21,388 bases of DNA from Kocuria sp. (GCF_030530945.1 NZ_JAUMTZ010000008.1:61541-82928); one strand, 5' to 3'; counted from the first letter of the stretch, positions 14,120 to 21,321 are shown. Numbers and translations are program-made. Notes: generated by a model from the sequence alone, not told the origin.

Positions 14120-15397
14120 TCAGCGCCGTCGTGCGCTGTGCTCCCCCGCCCGGGCCCGCGCCCACCGCTCCGCCTCCAGGACGTCCTCCAGCGTGGGCTC
14201 GGTGGTTCCGCGGTGCTCGTCCACCACGGCGGCGACCACGTCCACGATCCCGGTGAAGCCGAGCTCACGCCGGTGGAACGCGTGCACGGCCTCCTCGTTC
14301 GCGGCGTTGAAGACCGCGGGCCACGTCCCTCCCAGGGCACCGGCGTGCTTCATGAGCTCCACCGCGGGGAAGGCCTCCGCGTCCAGGGGCTCGAACGTCC
14401 AGGTGGCGGCCGTGCTCCAGTCGCAGGCAGCCACGGCTCCCGTCACGCGGTGGGGCCAGCCCAGTCCCAGCGCGATCGGCAGGCGCATGTCCGGCGGGGA
14501 CGCCTGCGCCAGGGTGGAGCCGTCCGTGAACTGGACCATCGAGTGCACCACGGACTGCGGGTGCACGGTCACGTCGATCCGTTCCAGGGGGACGTCGAAG
14601 AGCAGGCTCGCCTCGAGCACCTCCAGGGCCTTGTTGACCATGGTCGCGGAGTTCGTGGTGACCATCACCCCCATGTCCCACGTGGGGTGGCGCAGCGCCT
14701 GCTCCGGGGTCACGTGCTCCAGCTCCGCGCGGCCCATCCCGCGGAACGGCCCCCCGGAGGCGGTGAGGACCAGGCGGTCCACCTCCCCGGCCGTGCCGCC
14801 GCGCAGGGCCTGCGCGATCGCGGAGTGCTCGGAGTCCACGGGGATCAGTGCGTCCGTGAGACCCGTCGCGGCCGCGGCGCGCTTCACGAGCGGTCCCCCG
14901 GCGATCAGCGACTCCTTGTTCGCCAGGGCCACGCGGTGTCCTGCGCGCAGCGCCGCGAGCGTGGGCGCCAGCCCGATGCTGCCCGTGATGCCGTTGAGCA
15001 CCACGTCCGCGCCCTCCCACTCGGCGATGCGGGTGGCCGCCTCCGGGCCGTGCAGCACCTCGGGCACGGCCGACGACGCCGCCCGCGCGCCGGCCGCGAG
15101 CAGCTCACGCAGGCGGGCGGCGTCGTCCGCGGTGCCGCTGGTGCCCACCACTGCGACGCGCCAGGCAACGGCCTGCCGTGCGAGGAGCTCGAGGTTGCCC
15201 GCGCCCGCGGCGAGGGCGAGCACGCGGAACGGGGGGTGGGCCGCCCCGGTGCTCGGCCGGCGCAGGGAGGCGGCGGAGGCCACGACGTCCAGGGCCTGGG
15301 TACCGATGGAACCCGTGGAGCCCAGGATCACCAGGTTGCGGGGGGCGTCCCGGGTGGCGAGGTCGAGGTCCGGGGTCATGGCGGGTGCGCGGTTCAT
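14120..15397 (-). CDS. dxr: 1-deoxy-D-xylulose 5-phosphate reductoisomerase
   Basis: NADPH-dependent enzyme for the first committed step of the MEP pathway, making 2-C-methyl-D-erythritol 4-phosphate. With the start at 15397 it has 425 residues. The NADPH-binding loop GSTGSIG spans 26-32, NKES spans 160-163, and the metal/substrate motif DSEHS spans 188-192. ASGGPFRGM and HPQSVVHSMV are further active-site segments. An ATG 18 codons upstream is in frame but lies in the spacer. The chosen ATG follows GGGGGC, a modest ribosome site. GATACT lies six bases before the ATG and could give a leaderless transcript. The protein is slightly longer than usual because of N-terminal and internal (RRPSTGAAHPP) extra residues. 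It is isolated from glsB by a strong hairpin. Confidence 0.97.
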   Translation of the reverse strand: MNRAPAMTPDLDLATRDAPRNLVILGSTGSIGTQALDVVASAASLRRPSTGAAHPPFRVLALAAGAGNLELLARQAVAWRVAVVGTSGTADDAARLRELLAAGARAASSAVPEVLHGPEAATRIAEWEGADVVLNGITGSIGLAPTLAALRAGHRVALANKESLIAGGPLVKRAAAATGLTDALIPVDSEHSAIAQALRGGTAGEVDRLVLTASGGPFRGMGRAELEHVTPEQALRHPTWDMGVMVTTNSATMVNKALEVLEASLLFDVPLERIDVTVHPQSVVHSMVQFTDGSTLAQASPPDMRLPIALGLGWPHRVTGAVAACDWSTAATWTFEPLDAEAFPAVELMKHAGALGGTWPAVFNAANEEAVHAFHRRELGFTGIVDVVAAVVDEHRGTTEPTLEDVLEAERWARARAGEHSARRR

Positions 15398-15438
15398 GCC
15401 CCCAGTATCCCCCGGGTCGCACGGACCCCGCAGATGCA

Positions 15439-15470
15439 CCAAGGGCGCCACCGTGCGGTGACGCCCTTGG
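15439..15470 (-). terminator. Long stem-loop between glsB-like gene and dxr
   Basis: CCAAGGGCG and CGCCCTTGG form a 9-bp stem. Inside it, after one C/A mismatch, CACCG and CGGTG pair as well, leaving an almost loop-free 32-base hairpin. It starts 31 bases after the small membrane protein gene and ends 42 bases before dxr. There is no T-tract, but size and position suggest a terminator. Confidence 0.6.
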
Positions 15471-15500
15471 GGAAACGGGTCACGAGGACCCGGGAGTGCT

Positions 15501-15764
15501 TCAGCGACGGCGGCCGACGACGGCGCCGTAGATGAGCAGCACGATGATCGCGCCGATCACGGACGTGATGATGGTGCCGATGCTGATCCGGTCGATCCCG
15601 GCGTGCAGGCCCGGGATGATGGAACCCAGCCAGCCACCGAGGAACGCGCCCACGATGCCCAGGATGATGGTGACGATGATCCCGCCACCCTGCTTGCCCG
15701 GAAGGATCAGCTTGGCGAGAGCGCCAGCGATCAGACCGAGGATGATCCAGCTAAAAATGCCCAT
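15501..15764 (-). CDS. GlsB/YeaQ/YmgE family small membrane protein
   Basis: An 87-residue hydrophobic protein of the family once called transglycosylase-associated protein. It has about three membrane segments rich in Gly and Ile: GIFSWIILGLIAGALAKLI, GIIVTIILGIVGAFLGGWL and IGTIITSVIGAIIVLLIYG. The loop LPGKQGGG and the C-terminal basic GRRR are typical. Relatives are often induced by general stress in Gram-positive and enteric bacteria, but the biochemical role is unknown. GGTGGAG lies two bases before the ATG. The 151-base gap upstream (15765-15915) is noticeably less GC-rich than its surroundings. It holds no gene and contains a short GGACT-TAT-AGTCC dyad, so it probably carries the promoter. 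A long hairpin follows the gene. Confidence 0.9.
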   Translation of the reverse strand: MGIFSWIILGLIAGALAKLILPGKQGGGIIVTIILGIVGAFLGGWLGSIIPGLHAGIDRISIGTIITSVIGAIIVLLIYGAVVGRRR

Positions 15765-15915
15765 TTCTCCACCTCAGGTTTTCGTTGCACAAGCACACGG
15801 TTTCCCGCGGTCGCTCTGGTCAGCGAACTACCTTTCAGTCTACTACCAGTTAGCCGGACTATAAGTCCCGTCTCCTGACTTTGAGAGGCGTCTCACACTC
15901 TCGCTCCCCTCCGGA

Positions 15916-17556
15916 TCAGTGGGTCACCGGCTTTTCCGCTCCCACGCCCGTGAGGGAGCGCACTTCCATCTCCGACTGCTTGAGCGGGTCCTCTCGACGC
16001 CGTTCCGTGAGGGAACCCACGTACCCCAGGAGGAAGGAGGCGGGGATGGAGACGATGCCCGGGTTGGACAGCGGGTAGAGCGCGAAGTCCGCGTCCGGGA
16101 ACATGGAGGTCTCCGCCCCGGACATCACCGGGGAGAGGACGATCAGCACCACGGACAGCAGCAGCCCGCCGTACATGGACAGCACCGCGCCGCGGGTGGT
16201 GAACCGCTTCCAGTACAGCGAGTAGAGAATGGTGGGAAGGTTCGCGGAGGCGGCCACCGCGAACGCCAGAGCCACCAGGAACGCCACGTTCTGCCCCTGG
16301 GCACCGATCCCGCCGGCGATGGAGATCAGCCCGATGACCACCACGGTGGTCTTGGCAACCCGCAGCTCCTGGCGGGGGTCCGAGGTTCCCTTCTTCAGCA
16401 CCGACGTGTAGATGTCGTGGGCGAAGGACGCCGACGCCGTGATGGCGAGTCCCGCGACCACCGCGAGGATGGTGGCGAACGCCACCGCGGCGATGAGCCC
16501 CATCAGCACGGAGCCACCCAGTTCGAAGGCCAGCAGCGGGGCCGCGGAGTTCACCCCTCCCGGCGCCTCTTTGATGCGCTCGGCACCGATCAGTGCGGCG
16601 GCCCCGAAACCGAGGACGAGGGTGAAGAGGTAGAACAGCCCGATCAGCGTGATGGCCCAGACCACAGAACGGCGGGCCTCCTTGGCCGTGGGCACCGTGT
16701 AGAAGCGCATGAGCACGTGCGGCAGTCCCGCCGCGCCCAGCACGAGGGCGAGCCCGAGGGAGATGAAGTCGAGCTTGGAGGTCTCGCTGACACCGTACTT
16801 CAGACCCGGTTCCAGCAGAGCCGGGTTCTGGTTGGTCTCCACCGCCGCGCCCAGGATGCTCGAGAAGTTGAACCCGAACATGGCGAGGATCCACACGGTC
16901 ATCACCGCCACACCGGTCACGAGCAGGCAGGCCTTGATGATCTGCACCCAGGTGGTTCCCTTCATCCCGCCCACCAGGACGTAGACGATCATGATGACGC
17001 CCACCACCACGATCACGAGGGACTGCCCCGCCCGGGAGCCGATCCCCAGCAGCAGGGACACCAGCGCGCCGGCTCCTGCCATCTGTGCCAGCAGGTAGAA
17101 GAAGGTGACGGCCAGGGTGGAGATGGACGCCGCCACCCGCACGGGCCGCTGCCGCAGCCGGAAGGACAGGACGTCAGCCATCGTGAACTTGCCGGTGTTG
17201 CGCAGCGGCTCGGCGATGAGCAGAAGGGCCACGAGCCACGCCACGAAGAAGCCGATGGAGTAGAGGAAGCCGTCGTAGCCCTGCAGCGCGATGGCTCCCA
17301 CGATGCCCAGGAAGGATGCCGCGGAGAGGTAGTCCCCCGCAATTGCCAGGCCGTTCTGCGTGCCGGAGAAGGAACGGCCACCGGCGTAGTAGTCGGCGGC
17401 CGTGGATGTGGACGCGGAGGCCCTGATGACCACGACGAGGGTCACGAGCACGAACCCCAGGAAGATCGAGATGTTGATCGCGGGGTTGCCCACCGTGGCG
17501 GAGGCCTTCTCCGCGAGGTGGACTGCGGGCAGAGTCGACTGGGCCAGCGCGGTCAT
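15916..17556 (-). CDS. Sodium:solute symporter, acetate/monocarboxylate type (ActP/MctC-like)
   Basis: Cation:carboxylate symporter of the SSS family with 546 residues, the family length, and about 13 hydrophobic segments. The segments DYYAGGRSFSGTQNGLAIAGDYLSAASFLG and FFYLLAQMAGAGALVSLLLG (characteristic cores YYAGGRSFSGTQNG and LLAQMAGAGALV) are typical of ActP, YjcG and MctC. LPHVLMRFYTVPTAKEARRS and the C-terminal NPGIVSIPASFLLGY also fit. Likely substrates are acetate, propionate or pyruvate, inferred from family and from the DUF485 partner. The ATG overlaps the DUF485 stop by 4 bases (ATGA), so the two are translationally coupled. The pairing is like cg0952-mctC of Corynebacterium glutamicum. 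I leave the symbol empty because substrate cannot be fixed from sequence. Confidence 0.93.
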   Translation of the reverse strand: MTALAQSTLPAVHLAEKASATVGNPAINISIFLGFVLVTLVVVIRASASTSTAADYYAGGRSFSGTQNGLAIAGDYLSAASFLGIVGAIALQGYDGFLYSIGFFVAWLVALLLIAEPLRNTGKFTMADVLSFRLRQRPVRVAASISTLAVTFFYLLAQMAGAGALVSLLLGIGSRAGQSLVIVVVGVIMIVYVLVGGMKGTTWVQIIKACLLVTGVAVMTVWILAMFGFNFSSILGAAVETNQNPALLEPGLKYGVSETSKLDFISLGLALVLGAAGLPHVLMRFYTVPTAKEARRSVVWAITLIGLFYLFTLVLGFGAAALIGAERIKEAPGGVNSAAPLLAFELGGSVLMGLIAAVAFATILAVVAGLAITASASFAHDIYTSVLKKGTSDPRQELRVAKTTVVVIGLISIAGGIGAQGQNVAFLVALAFAVAASANLPTILYSLYWKRFTTRGAVLSMYGGLLLSVVLIVLSPVMSGAETSMFPDADFALYPLSNPGIVSIPASFLLGYVGSLTERRREDPLKQSEMEVRSLTGVGAEKPVTH

Positions 17557-17942
17557 GGCCGCACCTCCTCGGAGTTGGGGGTGCCGACCACCGGCTGCGC
17601 CTCGAGCTCCTCGCGCAGCGCCGTGGCCCGCGGGTCCAGCCTACGGTTGGCGAAGCGCACGTACGCGGCTGTGATGGCGAAAGTGGTCACGAACTGGAGG
17701 AGCCCGAGGACCAGCCCCAGATTGACGTTGCCGAGGACTCTGGTGGACATGAAGTCCGCGGCGTAGATGGCCAGCACCACGTAGAGCAGGTACCAGACCA
17801 GGAACGCGACGGCCAGGGGGAAGACGAAGGAGCGGTGGGTGGACCGCAGGTGCTGGAACTGCTCCGAGCACTGCACTGCGGGGAAGTCGATGCCCGCTGC
17901 GGCTGCGGAGCCGTTCGGGTCGACGGGGGACGTTGATGCCAT
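17553..17942 (-). CDS. DUF485 small membrane protein, partner of the symporter
   Basis: A 129-residue protein. The core FQHLRSTHRSFVFPLAVAFL followed by WYLLYVVLAIYAADFMSTRV and a second hydrophobic stretch (NLGLVLGLLQFVTTFAITAAYV) is a clear DUF485 domain with two membrane helices. The first 35 residues are a hydrophilic leader, and the C-terminus ends in an acidic/charged tail after RFANRRLDPRA. Start: ATG at 17942 with AGGAGGTG just upstream. A longer in-frame ATG at 18041 has no ribosome site and would read through the regulatory region. DUF485 proteins are nearly always encoded immediately before ActP-type symporters and may be accessory subunits. Their exact role is not established. A CRP/GlxR-like operator lies 14 bases upstream. 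Confidence 0.92.
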   Translation of the reverse strand: MASTSPVDPNGSAAAAGIDFPAVQCSEQFQHLRSTHRSFVFPLAVAFLVWYLLYVVLAIYAADFMSTRVLGNVNLGLVLGLLQFVTTFAITAAYVRFANRRLDPRATALREELEAQPVVGTPNSEEVRP

Positions 17943-17955
17943 GCGCACCTCCTGG

Positions 17956-17971
17956 TGTGATTCAGACCACA
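17956..17971. promoter_or_regulatory. CRP/GlxR-like operator of the DUF485-symporter operon
   Basis: TGTGA-TTCAGA-CCACA matches the CRP-family consensus TGTGA-N6-TCACA at 9 of 10 half-site positions. It lies 14 bases before the DUF485 start codon. It overlaps TAGTGT (17974-17969 on the minus strand), a candidate -10 element, which suggests repression if bound. cAMP-responsive GlxR/CRP control of carboxylate uptake is known in related actinobacteria. Binding here is inference. Confidence 0.5.
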
Positions 17972-18086
17972 CTAGGAGTCCTTGCTCGCGCGGCACCAGG
18001 TTCACACCACGCGGGTTCGCGAACGCTGGATTGTTACGCACCCGGAGTTCCTGGCCACTGGTGATCCGCCCGTGTGCACGTCCCGT

Positions 18087-18749
18087 TCACGCGCGGCGCC
18101 GGTTCTCCGTCCGCACGGCCAGCACGAACTCCACGGCGCGGTCCAGGAACGCGTCCACCTGCTGCTCCTCGTAGCACCGCTGGCCCTGGGCCGGGCGGAA
18201 CACGGCGTCGCGCAGCAGCCGGGGGTCCACGTCCGGCGAGGCGCGCAGGTGCTCCATGAGGGAGTCGCACAGCACGTCCACGTCCGCCACCGAGTACCCC
18301 ACCGTGCGGTGCTTCTCCGGCCTGCGGAAGCGCTGCGTGCGTGGGCGGTTCAGCCGGCCGAGCAGCTGCTGCCCGAGCAGCTCCACGTGCTCGTTCCACC
18401 GCTGCACCCCGTGCTCGGCGACGAACGCCCGGCACTCGCGGGCGAACAGCTCGTCCTCCAGCTCGTCCAGGTGCGCATCCACCGCGGCGGGGTCGTACCC
18501 CTGGCGGGCGCGGTCGAAGACCCGTTCGCGCACCTGGCGGGATCCCACGTGACGGACGGTTCCGTCCCCGGAGACCGGTGCCGCGGCGTCGTCGGACGGG
18601 GAGGATGGACCGGTGGCGTCCTCGGGCGGAGAGACGGGGCCGGTGGCGGCCATGACGGCGCCCACCCGGTCCAGGAAGTCGTCCACCTGGGCGGGGTCGT
18701 ACCCCCAGCCGCGCTCCGGGAGCCGGGGGAAGCGGTCCTGTGCGGTCAT
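18087..18749 (-). CDS. DivIVA-domain repeat protein
   Basis: A 220-residue soluble protein carrying four copies of the motif Y-x4-V-D-x3-D, at residues 17-27 (YDPAQVDDFLD), 85-95 (YDPAAVDAHLD), 152-162 (YSVADVDVLCD) and 193-203 (YEEQQVDAFLD). This motif is the core of the short DivIVA-type domain. The first and second copies are separated by an acidic Ser/Pro/Asp linker (about 37-64). Actinobacterial DivIVA-repeat proteins are thought to act in polar growth or division, but this one has no long coiled coil like true DivIVA/Wag31. The ATG has GAAAGG upstream. It lies 75 bases after cdsA and 144 bases before the DUF485 gene. In related genomes rlmN often sits between it and cdsA, but it is absent here. 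Confidence 0.85.
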   Translation of the reverse strand: MTAQDRFPRLPERGWGYDPAQVDDFLDRVGAVMAATGPVSPPEDATGPSSPSDDAAAPVSGDGTVRHVGSRQVRERVFDRARQGYDPAAVDAHLDELEDELFARECRAFVAEHGVQRWNEHVELLGQQLLGRLNRPRTQRFRRPEKHRTVGYSVADVDVLCDSLMEHLRASPDVDPRLLRDAVFRPAQGQRCYEEQQVDAFLDRAVEFVLAVRTENRRRA

Positions 18750-18806
18750 GCGAGGCCTTTCAGGAGTCGGGGCGCACGTCCGCGCGGCAGCACCGGGGGT
18801 ACCGGG

Positions 18807-18822
18807 CGGGCGCCTGCGCCCG
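18807..18822 (-). terminator. Short GC hairpin after cdsA
   Basis: CGGGCG and CGCCCG pair around a 4-base centre two bases past the cdsA stop. It has no T-tract. It is a possible terminator of pyrH-frr-cdsA or simply a local structure in GC-rich spacer. Confidence 0.35.
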
Positions 18823-18824
18823 TG

Positions 18825-19793
18825 TCACGAGAGGACGGCGAACAGTTCGAAGATCACGTACCCGGTGATCACGGCGAAGAGGATGGAGTCGATCCGGTCC
18901 ATCACGCCGCCGTGGCCGGGCAGCAGAGTGCCCATGTCCTTGATCCCGATCTCGCGCTTGACCATGGACTCGGAGAAGTCGCCCACGGTGGCCACGGCCA
19001 CGATGGCGACCGCCAGCACGCCACCCTGCCACCACGGGATGCCCAGCAGCGCGGCGCACAGCACGCCCACCACCACGGCCCCGCCCATGGAACCGGCGAA
19101 GCCCTCCCAGGACTTCTTGGGCGAGATCTTCGGGGCCATGGGGTGCTTGCCCCACACCACGCCCACGGCATAGCCGAAGGTGTCCGAGCTGATGGCCAGG
19201 AGGATCACCGTGAGGACCTTCTGGGGACCGTCCGGGGAGTGGTACAGCAGCACCGCGGTGCTGAGCAGGAAGGACGCCCACACGAGGGCGAAGACCGAGC
19301 CCATCATGGAGAGCATCATCCCCGGCCGGGGGCCGAAGGCGCGCCACACCACCACCAGCGTCACGGCCAGCACCAGTGCCATGGACAGCCACTCGGCGCC
19401 GCCGAAGAACGCCGCGAGCGGCATGAGCACCGCGGCGATCACCGCCGGAACCTTGGGGATCTGCACGCCCTTGTAGGTCAGGGAACGCGCGATCTCCCAC
19501 ACACCGATCCCTGCGGCGGCGCCGGCCAGCAGCGCCAGCACGAGGGGCACGAAGAACAGGCCGGTCACCAGGGCGGCGATGAGCACCGCCGCCACCCCCA
19601 CCGCTGCCGGCAGGTTCCGGCCCGCACGGGAGGGAGCCTTGTGCTCCCCGCTGCGCTGGAAGGAGCGCGGCAGCACGCGGCGCCGCGACCCCGTGTCCAG
19701 AAGGTCCTGTCCCGTGGTGCCCTCCTCCGGGGGCGTGACGGAACCCCCCGCGCAGTCGCGGGTGTCCGGGCGGGGAGAGTCGACTGGGGGCAT
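18825..19793 (-). CDS. cdsA: Phosphatidate cytidylyltransferase (CDP-diglyceride synthase)
   Basis: Membrane enzyme that makes CDP-diacylglycerol from phosphatidate and CTP, the precursor of phosphatidylinositol, phosphatidylglycerol and cardiolipin. The protein has 322 residues. The family signature SMVKREIGIKDMGTLLPGHGG followed by VMDRID covers residues 276-302, with the metal/catalytic KD at 285-286 and the DR at 299-300. About eight membrane segments start near residue 62. The first 60 residues are a hydrophilic extension rich in Pro, Gly, Arg and Ser that is longer than in enteric CdsA but common in actinobacteria. The chosen ATG overlaps the frr stop by one base (TGATG), giving translational coupling. 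The frame stays open upstream but only as a shadow of frr. Confidence 0.96.
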   Translation of the reverse strand: MPPVDSPRPDTRDCAGGSVTPPEEGTTGQDLLDTGSRRRVLPRSFQRSGEHKAPSRAGRNLPAAVGVAAVLIAALVTGLFFVPLVLALLAGAAAGIGVWEIARSLTYKGVQIPKVPAVIAAVLMPLAAFFGGAEWLSMALVLAVTLVVVWRAFGPRPGMMLSMMGSVFALVWASFLLSTAVLLYHSPDGPQKVLTVILLAISSDTFGYAVGVVWGKHPMAPKISPKKSWEGFAGSMGGAVVVGVLCAALLGIPWWQGGVLAVAIVAVATVGDFSESMVKREIGIKDMGTLLPGHGGVMDRIDSILFAVITGYVIFELFAVLS

Positions 19794-20350
19794 CAGGCGC
19801 CGAGCAGCTCGGCTTCCTTGTTCTTGAGCAGCTCGTCGATCTGGTCGATGTGCTTCTTGGTGGCGGCGTCCAGGTCCTTCTCGCCGCGCTTGCCGTCGTC
19901 CTCGCCCACGTCCCCGTCCTTGACGAGCTTCTCGATGGACTCCTTGGCGTGACGGCGGATGTTGCGCACCGACACACGGGCCTCCTCGGCCTTGGTGTGC
20001 ACGATCTTCACGTACTCCTTGCGGCGCTCCTCGGTGAGCTCCGGCATGACCACGCGGATCACGTTGCCGTCGTTCGCGGGGTTCGCGCCGATGTCGGAGT
20101 CCCGCAGGGCCTTCTCGATGTCGTTGAGCGCGCTGCGGTCGTAGGGCGTGATGAGCAGGGTGCGGGCCTCCGGGGTCTGGAAGGACGCCAGCTGCTGCAG
20201 CGGGGTGGGCGTGCCGTAGTACTCCACGAGCAGGCTGGAGAACAGGGAGGGGTTCGCGCGGCCGGTGCGCACCGTGGAGAAGTCGGTCTTCGCCGCGTCC
20301 ACCGCCTTGCTCATCCGGGTGGTGGCATCCGAGAGGACATCTGAGATCAC
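19793..20350 (-). CDS. frr: Ribosome recycling factor
   Basis: With EF-G, splits post-termination ribosomes. The 185-residue product has the standard length. It begins MISDVLSDATTRMSKAVDAA and contains FSTVRTGRANPSLFSSLLVEYYG, where the core is VRTGRANPSL, then the domain II segment LITPYDRSALNDIEKALRDSD and NVIRVVMPELTEERRKEYVK. The C-terminal helix is KKHIDQIDELLKNKEAELL. The start is GTG with AAGGAGAA seven bases upstream. It follows pyrH after 124 bases that hold two hairpins and a possible -10 element, and it overlaps cdsA by one base. Confidence 0.98.
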   Translation of the reverse strand: MISDVLSDATTRMSKAVDAAKTDFSTVRTGRANPSLFSSLLVEYYGTPTPLQQLASFQTPEARTLLITPYDRSALNDIEKALRDSDIGANPANDGNVIRVVMPELTEERRKEYVKIVHTKAEEARVSVRNIRRHAKESIEKLVKDGDVGEDDGKRGEKDLDAATKKHIDQIDELLKNKEAELLGA

Positions 20351-20377
20351 GGGTGGTTCTCCTTATGCGACGGTGGG

Positions 20378-20396
20378 CCGGGGTCACTCACCCCGG
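20378..20396 (-). other. Hairpin in the frr leader
   Basis: CCGGGGT and ACCCCGG form a perfect 7-bp stem with a 5-base loop, about 28 bases before the frr start and just upstream of its ribosome site. It could be a leader structure or a second terminator of pyrH. Confidence 0.35.
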
Positions 20397-20416
20397 CGGC
20401 GACGGAACGTGGTTCC

Positions 20417-20422
20417 ACTCTA
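20417..20422 (-). promoter_or_regulatory. Possible -10 element of frr-cdsA
   Basis: TAGAGT on the minus strand fits TANNNT. It lies between the two hairpins of the pyrH-frr gap, 67 bases before the frr start. No clear -35 is visible. Confidence 0.25.
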
Positions 20423-20434
20423 ACGGTCGAGCCC

Positions 20435-20456
20435 GCGCCGCAGGATCCTGCGGCGC
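20435..20456 (-). terminator. Perfect 22-base palindrome after pyrH
   Basis: GCGCCGCAGGA and TCCTGCGGCGC form an exact inverted repeat without spacer. As RNA it would fold as a 9-bp stem with a 4-base loop. It begins 18 bases beyond the pyrH stop. A terminator or processing site is likely, but no T-tract follows. Confidence 0.45.
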
Positions 20457-20474
20457 AGGCGGGGACCGGGAAGG

Positions 20475-21251
20475 TCAGGGGGTGACGAGGGTGCCGATCT
20501 CCTCGCCCAGCACGGCGCGGGTCACGTTGCCCGCACCCTCCATGCCGAACACGCGCATGGTCACGTTGTTGTCGCGGCACAGGGCGAAGGCGGTCTGGTC
20601 CATCACGCGGATGTCACGGGCCAGGGCCTCGTCGTAGGTCAGGCTCGCGAGGCGCTGCGCGCCCGGATCCTTGCGGGGGTCAGCGGTGTAGACGCCGTCC
20701 ACTCCGTTCTTGGCCATGAGCACCTCGGTGGCGTGCACCTCCAGGGCGCGCTGCGCGGCCACGGTGTCCGTGGAGAAGTAGGGCAGCCCGGCCCCGGCAC
20801 CGAAGATCACCACGCGGTCCTTCTCCATGTGGCGGATGGCCCGGCGCGGGATGTAGGTCTCCGCGACCTGCTCCATCTTGATGGCGGACTGCACGCGGGT
20901 GTCCACACCGCACTGCTCCAGGAAGTCCTGCAGGGCCAGGCAGTTCATCACCGTGCCCAGCATCCCCATGTAGTCCGCGCGGGAGCGGTCCATGCCGGCC
21001 TGCGAGAGCTCTGCCCCGCGGAAGAAGTTGCCGCCGCCCACCACGACGGAGGTCTCCACGCGGCCCACGGTCTCGGCGATCTGCTCGGCGATCTGGCGCA
21101 CCACACCGGTGTCCACACCCACGCTGCCACCGCCGAAGACCTCACCGGAGAGCTTCAGCAGCACGCGGCGCCGCGCCGGTTCCGCACGCCGGGTGTCCCG
21201 GCTCATCCGCAGGGCCTCGTCCTGGGGCTCGGACTCGTTCGTGGTGGGCAT
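20475..21251 (-). CDS. pyrH: UMP kinase
   Basis: Amino-acid-kinase-family enzyme that phosphorylates UMP to UDP in pyrimidine synthesis. With the start at 21251 it has 258 residues. RRVLLKLSGEVFGGG forms the phosphate loop, and SVVVGGGNFFRGAELSQAG binds UMP. DYMGMLGTVMNCLALQDFLE and EPYIPRRA-like ETYIPRRAIRHMEKDRVVIF are the usual central segments. The ATP-binding C-terminal part has NGVDGVYTADPRKDP and RDIRVMDQTAFALCRDNN. The ATG follows GGGAGGATCC. An in-frame ATG 19 codons upstream lacks a ribosome site and would encode non-family sequence. The first 25 residues (acidic, MPTTNESEPQDE) are a variable leader. It normally follows rpsB-tsf, which lie beyond the window if present. Confidence 0.97.
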   Translation of the reverse strand: MPTTNESEPQDEALRMSRDTRRAEPARRRVLLKLSGEVFGGGSVGVDTGVVRQIAEQIAETVGRVETSVVVGGGNFFRGAELSQAGMDRSRADYMGMLGTVMNCLALQDFLEQCGVDTRVQSAIKMEQVAETYIPRRAIRHMEKDRVVIFGAGAGLPYFSTDTVAAQRALEVHATEVLMAKNGVDGVYTADPRKDPGAQRLASLTYDEALARDIRVMDQTAFALCRDNNVTMRVFGMEGAGNVTRAVLGEEIGTLVTP

Positions 21252-21310
21252 GGATCCTCCCGGGGTGCTGCGCGACGTGGACGTGGCCCACCCGTGGCAG
21301 ACCGCCATCC

Positions 21311-21316
21311 AGCATA
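21311..21316 (-). promoter_or_regulatory. Possible -10 element of pyrH
   Basis: TATGCT on the minus strand (context CTGTATGCTGG) fits TANNNT and lies 60 bases before the pyrH start. The -35 region falls in the unreliable G/C-only end, so it cannot be judged. Confidence 0.3.
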
Positions 21317-21321
21317 CAGAA

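Noticed and set aside
18825..20387. Long frame that would fuse a 198-residue N-terminal part to CdsA
   Set aside because: The extra part is frr read out of frame. The ATG at 19793, overlapping the frr stop, gives a normal CdsA.
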